Shown piece after piece: positions 1 to 11,497 of a stretch of 64,000 bases of DNA (the first letter of the stretch is position 1; every line of letters begins with the position of its first letter). Made by a program: the position numbers and the translations under genes. The notes under the pieces were generated by a model. The model saw only the letters and a program-made list of their open reading frames with translations. It had not been told where the DNA came from and did not search any database. Origin of the DNA: Rhizophagus irregularis (Eukaryota; Glomeromycota; Glomeromycetes; Glomerales; Glomeraceae); assembly GCF_026210795.1 (NCBI RefSeq), contig NC_089458.1:496001-560000 (forward strand), given 5' to 3'.

Positions 1-348
1 AACATTTTTTATTGGTAAAAATGTAAGCAATTTAATAAAAGAAAACATTTTTAGGCAAAAATGAGTGTTTATATTTAGGACTTTATGGTATTAATAATTT
101 GAACTAATGTAATTGTATTTATAAAAAAAATAATATGAAATAATTATAAAAAAAAATAATTGTATTTTTAAAGAATTTTACAGTTTTTTTAATAATTAAT
201 CAAATTCTTTTCTAAAATTAAATAAAAAAAACAGTAAAGTAATATATTAGAATATTGCTATTATAGGGATATTTTTTAAATAAAATCTATAAGATTTTAC
301 TTGTATAGAAAAATAGCCAATAGATAAAGTATTTATAGAATGCTTTTG
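1..348. other. AT-rich sequence, no gene seen
   Basis: Runs of A and T with no open frame of useful length, no splice-like pattern and no recognised repeat end. It is the left flank of the nested transposon that starts at 351. Confidence 0.6.
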
Positions 349-420
349 TACAGATGGTGGCCTAAATGATCTGGCCAGTTTATTTTGCCAAAATTACACA
401 GATCATTACATGTTGATATA

Positions 421-1741
421 CAGATGGTGATCAAAAGTATGCGGACATTTTTTAAAATAAAAATTTCATATAAAATAATATAATAAAAATAAAATTTATT
501 AAGTAAATATATTAATCTGATTGTCCTTTATTAATTTTATGTAAAAAAAAATTATATATTAATAATTAATACTATATCCATTTGCAGCAATAACTGCCTC
601 AATTCTCTGTGGCATGCTATCAATTAATTTTTTATAATATTCTGGAGGAATATCATCCCACGCATCTTTAACATATTTCTCAAGTACTTTCGATATTAGA
701 TGTGGCGGGTCACGTCGACGCACCATTGCTTTCATTTCTTTCCGCCCACATGTTCTCTATGGGGTTCAAATCGGCATGCTGGCCATCAAGCACCACAATT
801 TTGGCATCTTCACGGGTGGCCATAGCGACTTTTGAACGATGTGGTGGAGCATTGTCTTCTTGAAAAATTCCATTACCCTGTGGAAAATGCTCATCCAAAG
901 TAGGTACAACATAGTTTTCAATAATTTTAGCATGAGTTTGACCTGTAACTGAGCCTTTTAACGGAACAATTGGTCCAAGCCCCACGCCAGGAGAAACAAC
1001 CCCAAAACATTCTGCTAGGACAGTGTTTAACGGTAACTGCAATACAATCAGGATTCAATTCTTCTCCTGGTTCACGCCAAACCCTTCCCTGACGACCTTT
1101 CTGAAATTGTGTAAAAGTGCTTTCATCTGAAAAAAGCACTCTTCTCCATTTTCTTGTTGTCCAATCTCTGTGCGCAAGAGCCCATTCAAGACGAGCCTGA
1201 CGATGTGCTTCTGTCATTGCAGGTTTATGACGGGGAATACAGGCACTTAAGTCCAACCTTTTGAGGTTTCGGCGTATGGTACACACAGAAATAGGTTGCT
1301 TTTTACGAGCTGTCCAAACAGTTGCAAGCTTTTTTGAACAAAGTCGACGATTTTCACCATTTTCTTTAACAAAAGCTTTGAGTTCTTGTCGTGCTGGTGA
1401 GTCAAAGAAAAGTGGAGGGCGACCTGATTTTTTTTTTGGTGTGAAAGAGCCAGTTTCACGAAAATGTTTAAGTACATCATAAACAGCAGTTTTACTACAC
1501 CCCAAGTGTTCTGCAATTAAACGGCCCGATTGTCCACAATTATAACCATAAATAATCGCATATCGGGTTTTTGGGGTGAGTGGCTTCATATTTGGTGAAT
1601 GTTTACTAAAAAAAAAACATTGGGGAGGTTTTTATTATGATATAAGGCGTTAAATGACGTATTGTTTATATTACGTCATCACGTGATGATCGGCATAATT
1701 TTGGCAAATTAAAATGTCCGTATACTTTTGATCACCATCTG
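421..1741 (-). mobile_element. Tc1-like DNA transposon, 1321 bp
   Basis: Terminal inverted repeats of 31 bp differ at a single base (CAGATGGTGATCAAAAGT at the left end, its complement at 1711-1741). TA flanks both ends (419-420, 1742-1743). The interior is filled by one transposase gene on the minus strand. The element sits inside the 351-2508 element and its first nine terminal bases are identical to that host element's. Near-perfect TIRs suggest a fairly recent insertion although the transposase is already frameshifted. Confidence 0.93.
559..1589 (-). pseudogene. Tc1-family DDE transposase, broken by two frameshifts
   Basis: The N-terminal half reads from 1589 with a helix-turn-helix DNA-binding region (KTRYAIIYGYNCGQSGR..., then GRPPLF) and the first catalytic Asp in SDEST. 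Reading changes frame near 980 in a run of four G, then continues with the second Asp in QEDNAPPH and the third acidic residue in NPIEN. A second shift near 735 is needed to reach the C-terminal part, which ends at 559. The interval between second Asp and Glu is 32 residues, where Tc1 enzymes normally have 34; the loss falls in the block before DLNPIE, so a small deletion is likely. Family assignment is firm; the product cannot be functional as it stands. Confidence 0.9.
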
Positions 1742-1904
1742 TAATATAAAAAACATATAATTTTGTATTAATAATAGCAATAAATAAATTTCCATACTTC
1801 AATTCCTTCATGAAATTTCAGAATTTTTTTAGAAATATGGAACCATTTACTGCATGAATTTTTACAATTACACAACAAAAAATTTATAAGATTAAAAATA
1901 TTGT

Positions 1905-2115
1905 AATTCAGTCAATATCGATCAGATAATCATGAATTTACCACCATCTGAATCGTCTCAATAAGGCAAATCTAATGAGCCAACAATTATGAAAATCCAA
2001 TTATTAAAAACAAAAGATATTATAAGGTGTAATTACATGCCAAAGATTGAATCCTACAAATGCAAAATTTTTATAATTCTAATCCTCTTAATGAGACAAA
2101 TATAATAAATCCAAA
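1905..2115 (+). repeat. Degenerate internal module shared with the 43.4-kb tandem repeat
   Basis: At 1911-1975 the series TCAATATYGATC, then TTACCACCAT, then a CGTCT-type pyrimidine block followed by AAT-AGGC and TAATGAGCC resembles the 148-bp unit repeated at 43355-43877. A weaker second copy follows near 2045-2115, ending in the CAATCACTGGAT motif that also ends the other unit. Similarity was judged by eye only. Confidence 0.45.
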
Positions 2116-2510
2116 ATCATGAAAATTCAATCACTGGATGATTTTTAAATTTAAATTATATGAACTTACAAAGCTTGCATAATAATTACATTTGCATAGA
2201 ACCTATAATTATAAAAGACATTGTTCTGTAAGACTTATCTTATTAAATTTTATGTTAAAGTACTTAGGAAGAACATTGAAATCACATGGAAAAATATTTT
2301 TCTAGAATATTATAAAAATCAATTAATAGCATACTATCTCAGTATTGATGAGCCATTATTGCAAATAGAGATAGAATTTATTATTAATAAATTTTTGTTT
2401 AAACTAATAAATAAAAACGTAATAATTATATTTAGCTTAAAATTTTATCTTTAATATATAATATTTTTTTGCATTGAAAAGTGGCCGGATCATTTAGGCC
2501 ACCATCTGTA

Positions 2511-3324
2511 TATAAATTATTCTTATATACAAATAAGAATTACTTTTATTAAATTTAATTTTAATTAAACTGGCTAATAAATTAAAAATTATTAATTTAA
2601 AATTTGTTTTATATGTGGGACAGAATCAGGAGTACTATATGTGGCAGATAGATTTAGTTGAGAAAGGTTTCGGAAATGAATTAAGACTATATATCATTCC
2701 ATAAACGAAATCAATTACAAAGATACAAAATTCTTTTATTTAAAAAATCGGGTTAGCGGATCTTCATGATGCAATGTTACACATGTACATAATGACAACT
2801 TTAAAGTATAATTAGATGCAATATTTGGCATCAGAAGAGTTGCAAACTATTCTGATTTCCTTGTTTAAAGATAATACGTAAGGATGATTTACGCGTTAAC
2901 GCGTTTACAAATAACTGCGGTAATCCATTTAACCCATAACAGTAAATGTAATCGATTATCAAAAATAGCATATATGAAGGAAAGGATTGCCGGAAAAACT
3001 CGTTTTTAGCAATCTATTAAATGAAAACGAGAATGGGAATTACATTACCAATGAAATTTCAACTCTACGATCATTATAAAAAAATGATAAGCTATGTGGA
3101 GTTTTTAATCCGACTACGGACTTACGGTAAAAATATCCGATAGACAGATTATATTGATAACCTTGTAATTTTTGCTCTGTTCTTCTTATTTTAGAAGCTT
3201 TTTTGTAAAAATTCTTTTTTTGTTTTCCTATTTAACTATTTATTATTAAAAAATATAAATATAAACAAAGTATTTGTATCCTAAGTGTCAATTTTTTTTT
3301 ATTCGCATAATTTATCAATTAAAA
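2511..3324. other. Intergenic sequence upstream of the 3325 gene
   Basis: No convincing coding region. It should contain the promoter of the gene starting at 3325; a pyrimidine-rich tract runs at about 3170-3240, but no specific element can be named. Confidence 0.4.
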
Positions 3325-4983
3325 ATGAGTTCAACGAAAAGGCCTTATAATGAAACGATATCTTCTAATTCTTCCATTTCTACTACTTTAAATGACACAA
3401 ATGATTATATTGTATTGGGAGAACAACAAGAAGTTGAACAAGAAATGGATATTGAAGAACAAATTCAACAAGTTGAAGAAGAGAATTTTGTTAGTAGAAG
3501 GAAAAGAGCAAATACTGATAAAGATGATTTATTTAAGTCAAATACAAATGACCATCCATTTCAATCGTCAACCCCAATTTCTTCAACGAAAGATACTTTA
3601 AATTATCCTTCGAGTAATACATTTTCTAATACTCCAGATTCTATTGCTAATTCAAGGAAAACTGTTTCTTTTACAACAACAACATTTCTAAATAATTACA
3701 TTTCTCCGAAAGATTCTTTTAATAATAATATGCATGATAACAATTCTACGTTAAAAGTGTCGGAAGATACAAAAGCACTAAGTCCAATTGATTTGTTAAT
3801 GTCATCACCTCCAATTTCCACTTCAACACCAAAAACAAGTCAAACAAAAAATACGTCAAATTCTTCACTAACTTTAACAACTCAAAATTCGGATACATGG
3901 GACTTTAATTATACTGATTCTTCTTGCAATACTGCTTCAAATTCAAATGACAATAAGATCAACAGCCATTTCCCTAGTGATGCTAATATAATTCATACAA
4001 ATTTAAACATAGATTCAAGTCATGGACCATTTAGTCCGATTTATTCACAAATTTATGATAGTGAAGGAATTGTATTCGCTACAGAATCATTTAATTATTT
4101 AGTACAATTATATGAATTTTGCGATAATAATTCAACAAATTTACAATCAAAAATAACTTCGATATTAGGAGATTTAGTTTTATTGATAAATAATCAACTG
4201 GATGGGTTTGATATACCATTTATTGAACATCATAAATGGAATGGGTCACATTTTTACGGCTCTGTTGATGTTGAATATTTATTAGATCAATTAGACGATG
4301 GTTTGGGTATATCATCTGCTAAATATGTTTGGTATGATTATAATAATAATATGAGAATTAGCGGATCCGTTTTACAATGTGGTTGTCGTAGAACACATCG
4401 AACACATCGTAGAACATGTCGTATAGATGAGAACCAAAGCTCATCTTCTTCCTCTGCATCTTCACCTACGTTATCTACGTCTTTTACTTCGGACCTTCAA
4501 CGGCCAGCCAATAATACTAATGATTTACAGGATAATGATTTGAGACACGCCGTATTAAACAGAGACGCTGAGAGAGAAGCTCAAATTTTTTTAGAATTAT
4601 TAGCTGAAGAAGAAGAGAACGGAGAAGATAATGATATCGAACAAGAAGAAGAAAGTGATTCTTTCACTGAAATTTCCAAAGAAAGTGATGATGACGATGA
4701 TTTTCTTATTCAAGGTCTTGCTTCAACTAGTATTCGTCAACGCACTGATACATTCGGTAATCCTATTATAAATCAGACTAGAACAACTTCTGCTCGTCAT
4801 ATATCAAGACCTTCTGCTGATAATGACGGTAACGATACTGATGATTCTCTTGACGATTATTTAGCCGAAAGCGGTAATTTAACTGAATCCACTTATGAAG
4901 AGATTGACTTCTCTGATGTTGAAAGTACTGCAACTGATTCTACTATTGAAGATGGTTGGCATAATGTCTCAAGAGATAATTAA
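3325..4983 (+). CDS. Unknown Ser/Thr/Asn-rich acidic protein (552 aa)
   Basis: Single open frame; I chose the ATG at 3325 (MSSTKRPYNE) because the frame upstream of it lacks an ATG. Residues 1-230 are low-complexity Ser/Thr/Asn with an early acidic Gln/Glu stretch. Residues about 235-375 are the only globular-looking part: hydrophobic helices (FNYLVQLYEF, LGDLVLLINNQL), an aromatic segment (KYVWYDYNNN) and then a Cys/Arg/His cluster (CGCRRTHRTHRRTC). The C-terminal third is strongly acidic with runs of Asp, Glu and Ser. I recognise no domain. The layout suits a nuclear regulatory or scaffold protein, which is inference only. Its 3' end faces CSN4 tail to tail, 192 bp apart. Confidence 0.7.
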   Translation: MSSTKRPYNETISSNSSISTTLNDTNDYIVLGEQQEVEQEMDIEEQIQQVEEENFVSRRKRANTDKDDLFKSNTNDHPFQSSTPISSTKDTLNYPSSNTFSNTPDSIANSRKTVSFTTTTFLNNYISPKDSFNNNMHDNNSTLKVSEDTKALSPIDLLMSSPPISTSTPKTSQTKNTSNSSLTLTTQNSDTWDFNYTDSSCNTASNSNDNKINSHFPSDANIIHTNLNIDSSHGPFSPIYSQIYDSEGIVFATESFNYLVQLYEFCDNNSTNLQSKITSILGDLVLLINNQLDGFDIPFIEHHKWNGSHFYGSVDVEYLLDQLDDGLGISSAKYVWYDYNNNMRISGSVLQCGCRRTHRTHRRTCRIDENQSSSSSSASSPTLSTSFTSDLQRPANNTNDLQDNDLRHAVLNRDAEREAQIFLELLAEEEENGEDNDIEQEEESDSFTEISKESDDDDDFLIQGLASTSIRQRTDTFGNPIINQTRTTSARHISRPSADNDGNDTDDSLDDYLAESGNLTESTYEEIDFSDVESTATDSTIEDGWHNVSRDN

Positions 4984-5175
4984 TTTATATAGATTTATCT
5001 TCTCTTATTTCTTTTGCTTTTTTTGTATTTTTATTTCTTATTTCTGTTTGAAAATATAACATAAATAACATAAACATTCAAAAATAAATAAAAAGTATAT
5101 TTTAGTAAGCAAAATTTATAAATAATAAACTTTTATTAATATTTTAATTCCATTAAAAGACAAGTAACTAGGGGT

Positions 5176-6649
5176 CTAAAAAGTTGATTTTTGCATAAGA
5201 TCAGGATATTTTGCTCCTATGGCAATTACAACTTCTTCTACGTGATGACAAACATTCTGTATAGATAAATCCCATTTAGCTCCCAGCACACCTCCAACAG
5301 ATTTACCATGGCCACCTCCGTAACTACTTTCAAAGAATATTAACCTTTCGATTTGGTCAATTGTACCTTGCATACGACCCTGTTCAATCATTGAGCTTGC
5401 AATTTGTTCTGCTTGATCGGGAGAAATTGCAAGTAAAGAGCCGAGTTCTTCAAATGTAATATTATTATAAATCATTGAAGCCGATAAAAGGTTATGTTCA
5501 ATGACAGCCCTATCAAGCACTGTTGTACCATCTGCTAATCTTGCTTTTTGATGATCTTTAAGTGTTTCTGCAAATCCTTTAACCTCATTTGGTCTTAATA
5601 CTCGATCAAGGTACATTTTCTCAAGAATTGGAAAATGTGGTAAGCGTTGAACACGTTCATCCTTATAAAGTGTTGCCAACATGCGTGAACGTTGTGGCCC
5701 TGCTCCTGCCAACACCGCACATGTTATGGCTGCATTCCTTTTATGTGCGGTAACAAATTAAAATTAAAGTCATGCTATAAAAAAAAGAAAAAAATTCCAT
5801 GGAACTTTATTTCAAGTTTAGATACTTACAGACAATTTGTGCGATCCTCCGGTGCCAACTCCGAAACATAACTTAATTCATGATATTTTGAACTGGCTTC
5901 CAAGAATTTTCTTTTGAAATCAAATATCTTGGCTTGTGAAAGTTTAAATGTAAGATTAATCACTTGATCTTTACAACTAGGAATTAATAAAGCAGCACGG
6001 CTAAGATATGTTTCAGCTGATACTGCTTCATCTTCTTCCAAAAGAAGTTGGACAATCTTGATATAAATTTTTAATTTATATTCTTCAGGTATCGTTCTAA
6101 AATGGAAGTGAAGATAAAATTAAAAAATTTATTAACAAAATAATTAACATAGATCATTAATCTTTAAATTACCGATGTCCAGAATCTAGTGGAATTCCTT
6201 GTAATACTTTTGCTGCTTCAACCCAGTCTTCCTCATTTTCATAGATTTCTGCCAATTTCTCGCGAAGTGCTGAAATCTACAAACAATAACACGTGAATAT
6301 AATTAGTTATAATAGAATTGAATAAATCGCAAAATATACACCTCACCTGTTCTTCAAAACTAACAACTCTAGGTTGAACTTTATTTAAAGCAAAGTGAAG
6401 AACACGTTTCTTAATTTCCGGATTACTAATTTTATCGACACCTTGTACAAAATCACTTAATACTTGACGAGAAATTACCAAGCCAACTTGTTCTTGTACA
6501 ATATGTTCGACGAAAGCTTCTAAACTATCTGCGAGTAAAGCGTCATTTGAAGGTAAAATATTTTCAAGTAAAGAACGATATTCTGCAGTTTTATCCTTTT
6601 GAGAAGGGATTGTTGCAATGTTTGCAAGTTTTTCATTAATATTAGACAT
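5176..6649 (-). CDS. CSN4: COP9 signalosome complex subunit 4
   Basis: Four exons on the minus strand: 6649-6347, 6276-6173, 6096-5830 and 5737-5176, all GT-AG, giving 411 aa (animal CSN4 is about the same length). The start [12 protein letters not shown] and the block [17 protein letters not shown] with a following PCI/winged-helix region ([20 protein letters not shown]) match CSN4. The family is a structural subunit of the COP9 signalosome, which removes NEDD8 from cullins and so controls SCF ubiquitin ligases. The intron after CAG at 6346 has a GTGAGG donor. It shares a 265-bp upstream region with the divergently transcribed urease accessory gene. No damage is seen. Confidence 0.95.
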
Positions 6650-6914
6650 TTTTTTTTTTACTGTGATTGAGCTTAATAAAAAAAAAAAGAAAGTAGATTT
6701 TTTTCGTCGAAAGAGCCGGAGTTATTTTTATTATACAAATTTTCCTATTTATATAAAATTAGATGTATTACAAATCATGTGATTGTGAGATCGTGCCTAA
6801 AATTTTTTATTTTAGTGATAATCACTACTATTCGAAACCGAAGATCCTCCATATAAATTTTACCCGATTTTTTTTTTCTTTTTCTTGTTGCCACTTTCTT
6901 ACCATTAGTAATAA
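6650..6914. promoter_or_regulatory. Shared divergent promoter region of CSN4 and UreD
   Basis: The 265 bp between the two start codons contain only AT-rich sequence with several homopolymer runs. Both genes must start here; no specific factor site is evident. Confidence 0.5.
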
Positions 6915-7865
6915 ATGGCAACTTTAAATCAATATGATAAAACGAATTCAAAATCACCACCGGGACATGGTCATATAGTATGTCATTTATCTTCTTCAAC
7001 AACCAGACCTTCCTTTTCAACTTTTCGTGCTTCATATCCAATAAAACTTTTAACACCTAAAGTACATAGTCCATATTTAGCAGCAGCTTATATTATAACA
7101 TATGGAGGAGGAATGGTGTCAGGAGATTCTGTTTTTCTTTCAGTCGAAATCCATCCAAATGTTAATTTAATGTTATTAACACAAGGTTCGACTAAAATAT
7201 ACAAACAACGCCCAGGAAAGATGTTTGTTAATAACAATATTCTACAAAACGGCGAAGGATTGAAAATCTCAGAAGGAACTCGACAAAAGCTTAATTCTTT
7301 CATACATAAGAATGCTTTATTGCTTCAGTTACCTGATCCAACAACTTGTTTTCGTGATGCTGATTTTACTCAACGACAGGTATTTACATTACAAGATGTC
7401 ACTTCCTCTGTCATTATACTTGACTGGTTTACTTGTGGCAGAATGTCCCGTGGTGAGCGTTGGGATTTTTTTAAATATGATTCTGGTATTGATTTAATTC
7501 TTAGTGATAAATTAATTTTTCGTGATGTTGTATTATTAAAAAATGATAATCAAAATAATATACTAAAAAAACGATTGGAACCTTATGAATGTTATGCTAC
7601 TTTAGTTTTATATGGACCAAAAGTTATACCTTTAATTAATTTTATAATAGAAGAATTTAATAAAATTGTTATTGGTAAAATCGATAAAATGCCTGAATTA
7701 GTTTGGTCCGCATCTATCCTTAATGAAAAACAAAGTATAATAAATGGTGTGGTTGTTAAAGTTGCTGGAATAACAACTGAACTTGTAAGAAATTTTTTAG
7801 TTAAATTTGCTCTTAAAGATCTTAAAGATATAATCGGTGAAAATTTATTTGAACGAGCTTTATAG
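6915..7865 (+). CDS. ureD: Urease accessory protein UreD
   Basis: Intronless frame of 316 aa. The family signature is clear: an N-terminal beta-rich region with YGGGMVSGDS followed by LTQGSTKIYKQRPG, then the central RQVFTLQDVTSSVIILDWFTCGR segment and a C-terminal helical part. UreD works with UreF and UreG as the chaperone that delivers nickel to apo-urease in the cytosol. In arbuscular mycorrhizal fungi, urease is known to act in releasing ammonium from arginine-derived urea, so this gene belongs to the nitrogen-delivery side of the symbiosis (established for the lineage, not shown here). The ATG at 6915 gives a start consistent with an N-terminal extension before the conserved core. Confidence 0.93.
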   Translation: MATLNQYDKTNSKSPPGHGHIVCHLSSSTTRPSFSTFRASYPIKLLTPKVHSPYLAAAYIITYGGGMVSGDSVFLSVEIHPNVNLMLLTQGSTKIYKQRPGKMFVNNNILQNGEGLKISEGTRQKLNSFIHKNALLLQLPDPTTCFRDADFTQRQVFTLQDVTSSVIILDWFTCGRMSRGERWDFFKYDSGIDLILSDKLIFRDVVLLKNDNQNNILKKRLEPYECYATLVLYGPKVIPLINFIIEEFNKIVIGKIDKMPELVWSASILNEKQSIINGVVVKVAGITTELVRNFLVKFALKDLKDIIGENLFERAL

Positions 7866-8655
7866 ATTATTGACTTATTTGTTTATGGAAAACATTCCCT
7901 TCATGTTTAGCCTTAAATTCCGAAATACATATTAAAAGTACATAATAAAGTACATTATCTTTTAATAAGTTTTGATAATTATAATTAGTTAACTTTAAAT
8001 TTTGGAATAACTTAAAGGATTATGAAGAAAGATTAATCTTTTAAATGATTTCAAAGGTTAAATTAAATATCACTGTATTTAATTCTTATAGCCATTTAAT
8101 TCTTTCTCGCATTTAGAGGACGCAAGTTGTAATCTGAATTAGAAACAAATGCAGAAAGTTTCTTGATCTAAAGTTGCCGAAATAAAAAAAAACTAAAGTA
8201 TTAGTCATAAACAAAAGGGGAAAAATTAGAGACATACAAATGATTATTTCATCTGAATTTCTCAATACGTGTTCTAGCAGAGACATAAATTAGAAAAAGC
8301 GAATTTTATAAATCTCCAGTTAAAATAAAATTTCCGTAAGCGATTCGGGATACGTCTTCCTTAGCAGCATTTTTTGAAATTTGAGGTGTCCCATTGAAGA
8401 ATTCCCGAATAGAAGAAATTATCTGTTATAATCGCCGCTAGAACTCACATATGAACCAATATCCTTAACATTATATAATTAATTACCACCGTTTCTAGAA
8501 TGATATTCATAATTTATTGGCCAATGCTTCTTTTTCGCCGCATCGTGAAGCAATATGATGTACTTTTTTATAAGTAAATATGAAAATAGATGAAAAATTG
8601 TAAATTGATTAATCGAATACAGTTCGAATGGTCATAAACATTATTTCTAACTACC
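7866..8655. other. Intergenic, no gene seen
   Basis: About 790 bp of AT-rich sequence between the end of UreD and the decayed gene below. No open frame, TIR or tandem repeat was recognised. Confidence 0.5.
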
Positions 8656-9362
8656 TTAGTTTCTCCTTTTAAGCTGGGCACATTGATCTTTTATTAGTTC
8701 ATTTTCTTTCTTAATTTTCTCCTCTTCACGAATTTGAATTTTAAGGAATAAACTGTTGAAAGTGTGGGTTGCCACATGATCTTTTGCATCAGATCTTTTT
8801 GAGAAACTCGTGTCAGGTTCCCATGATTTTTGATTAACTTTACAAGTGATGTAAGTCAATTTATTATTAGACCCGCTCTTTTGATGAAATCGGGGATAAG
8901 AAAAGCCATACTTTTGACAAAGTTCAAGAAGCAAGACTTGCATTGGTTTTGGGAGTGTTCGCATTCGTTCTGTATTATACCATTTAACGACTTCAGGAGT
9001 TTGATCGATCAGACGCATATTTTTTGAAATTCCAGTCTTTTGAGAACCAACTTTTTCCAAAACTCGCATAACTCTAAAAAATTATAAGAATGTTTGGACT
9101 CTATGAATTCAGCACACAAAGTCGCTACTTCTTCTTTCGCCTCCTTTTTATTACTTTTTGTATTCGATTTCCAAGATTTATCTAGATAATTAAGTTTTGT
9201 GTCATAACCTTTTGGTCTCTTAATAATAGAATTTTGTAAATAGTTGCGAATTGAGTTTTAATCACTTGCAGTAGAACGCGTAGCAGGAGCGGAAGGAACA
9301 TTTCTTGTATTAGAAACAAGAGGAGCATTTCTTATATTTCTTGTATTAGAATTTATTGGCAT
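8656..9362 (-). pseudogene. Decayed gene with a dsRNA-binding-like domain
   Basis: Reading the minus strand from ATG at 9362 gives a low-complexity Asn/Thr/Arg/Ala start, an in-frame TAA after about 36 codons (near 9255), and further open reading to about 9075, where the frame must change to reach the conserved part (9069-8656). That part has the dsRNA-binding look: PMQVLLLELCQKYGFSYP, then YITCKVNQKSWEP, then SKRSDAKDHVATHTFNSLF, followed by a Lys/Glu coiled tail. Placement in the dsRBD fold is by pattern only. An intron ending in TTTTTTAG at about 9078 could remove the frame change, but the upstream stop remains, so I call it broken with moderate certainty. Confidence 0.5.
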
Positions 9363-9652
9363 TTTTAATATTATTTTTTTTTGTTTTTGTGTTAGTGAAC
9401 CTGGTACTGAGCGCGTATTTATTTTTTACGTCATACGTCACAGTCGTCACATACTTACAATCAGCTAACTTTTAAAGCAACCAATGACACCATTTCGAGT
9501 CATTTTAATTGCCGATTTGCCGATAATTTTCCACGATCATATGCTGGTACATGATATCATATTTTTAATATTTTAGATAAAAATGAATTTTTTTTCAAAA
9601 TAATTATTTTCTTTAAAATAATTATTTTCTTTTTTTTTCGAGGAAAATAAAA

Positions 9653-10147
9653 ATGAGTCAAGAAAATACAACTGCTACAACAAGTGAAGGAAAAAATATC
9701 AGCTTTAGTGTACCTAAAGTTTCTAATTCTGAAACAAAAGACATAAAATGTAATGAAAATATTATTTTTATTTTATTTTTCTTTCTTATAATGTATATAA
9801 ACGAATAATAAATGTTTATTTTAGCCAACACAGAATCATCAGGGTTTGATCGATCACCTAATAATGATTTAGAATTATCAACATATGAAACTCATAGCAT
9901 CGATGAAAATGTTGAACCACATTCTGTTTCTTGGTATAAAGATCCTACTAAAAGAAAATGGTTCACTTATGGTGTAATTGTAACATTGATAGTCGTTATC
10001 ATTATTGTTAGTGAGTATCATTTTAACGAAAATTTGAAATTGAAGGAATTTTTTCGATATTGAATTAATTTTCTTTTTTTTTTTATTCATTTTCCATTAG
10101 TTCCCGTATCCGTCGCTAACGCATTGAAAAATAATAATAATAGATGA
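9653..10147 (+). CDS. Small single-pass membrane protein (109 aa), unknown function
   Basis: Three exons, 9653-9749, 9825-10010 and 10101-10147, with donors GTAATG and GTGAGT and acceptors TTTTAG and CATTAG. The summed length is divisible by three. The N-terminal 75 residues are polar (MSQENTTATTSEG...), then WYKDPTKRKWFTYG leads into one hydrophobic helix (VIVTLIVVIIIVIPVSVA) and a short Asn-rich tail, which suggests a type II or tail-anchored protein. If the second intron is retained the protein ends at 10063 after a different tail. No family is recognised. Confidence 0.65.
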
Positions 10148-11497
10148 ATAAATAATAATGATATAGATAGTAATTTTACTTATAAAGACGTTACACTATT
10201 TTGTTTGTCTTTCCGAATCTAATTTTTAAAATTATTTATTTTACTCAATCGCGTTTAAATTACACTAATAAAGTATTATATTAATTTATTTACTCGCAAC
10301 AAGCTTGATTTGATGACCTGAAACCAGTAATCAATATCATGTAATTAACCTGTACAATAATCAATTGTAAATAAACCTGCTTATTTAAAGTGCCAAGTTG
10401 ATGAAGACTCCTTCTTATTATAATTACTTGATTACCTTGTTATTTGTAAAATCTTTCCGTTTTGTACCTACTGCCCGGTAATTCGTATTATATTACAATA
10501 GCAATTTTACCTTTTGTACAAAAGTTTTTCGGTTTTTTTATACGGATAATGATTGATAAGTACACGGAAGACCTGAAAGATTTTTTCAGTTCGATTCGAT
10601 TTAAATTTGAAACCGAAAATCTGAATATTATAAATGAATATTTACACTAAATGAAAAATTTTTGTGAGGGTCGCCGAGTTATTAGAAAAGAAATTTTTTA
10701 AAGCCCTTGGCATTTTGTACCTGAAGTTTTGCGCGACAAATTTTTTTCCCGTGTCACCGGGTGGGTGAGACTTCTTTTATCTAGCCAATTATATTTCAGA
10801 AATCTAAAATTTTCAGAATGATTTTATCTATATGGCCTTACACTTTACTGGGAAAGGATGTAAACTCGTTCAACCTTTTCCACTCTCTCACCTCTTTCCT
10901 CGGTTCCTATCAGATGTACCATCGAAACCTTTCAAAATATTTCCAACGGAGTAATTTGATGCTTTGAGGCGTTATTATTTAGAAAAGACTCATTTCATTC
11001 CTAAAATAGAAGCTCTCCTTTCTCCCGCCATCCTCGTCGTTTCGGAAAGACACTATTCCCTTTCTACTTTGTCCTCTTACTATGACGTAAAGAACAGAGA
11101 ACAATTTAAATATCGGAAAAAATCCTACTCCATTAGCGTCTGAGTTCCTCGTTCTCAATCTCACTTTTGCTGACGAAATTTTTAAAGAGGACTTTCACGG
11201 AAGATTGAATACAGATATATCAAAGTTTATATTTTGATATAAACAAGAGTTAGGACAGTATTTCAGACTTGTTGACGGAAATAAAAGTACTATGGTGAAT
11301 TTTAAGATGTTACTGGACATGATGGAATTGAGTAATAACAAGGTATTTTGTCCTTCACTTAGTCATAATCTCTATTCAAAAAGTACTAAGCAAATATTCT
11401 TATGCATCTTTAGCTCTATGTTTTCATCAATGAATATGATTGTAGATAATTCTTGCATTTTATTATTTTTTTCTCTTAAATTTAAAATATTTGAAAC
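10148..11497. other. Intergenic with no supported gene
   Basis: Contains only short spurious frames. A pyrimidine-rich, slightly GC-richer segment lies at about 10860-11160, with no recognised coding or repeat signature. Confidence 0.45.

Larger units (their letters stand above)
351..2508. mobile_element. Outer Tc1/mariner-type element, interrupted by a second Tc1-like element
   Basis: The ends are inverted repeats of about 27 bp: CAGATGGTGGCCTAAATG at 351 and its reverse complement ending at 2508, with TA on both outer sides (349-350 and 2509-2510). Without the inner insertion (421-1741 plus one TA) the element is about 835 bp and has no transposase of its own, so it is best read as a non-autonomous element or MITE. 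The interior right half carries a degenerate module (about 1911-2110) that resembles the tandem repeat at 43355. TIR and TA duplication are seen directly; superfamily placement is from the TA target site and the termini shared with the inner element. Confidence 0.8.
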
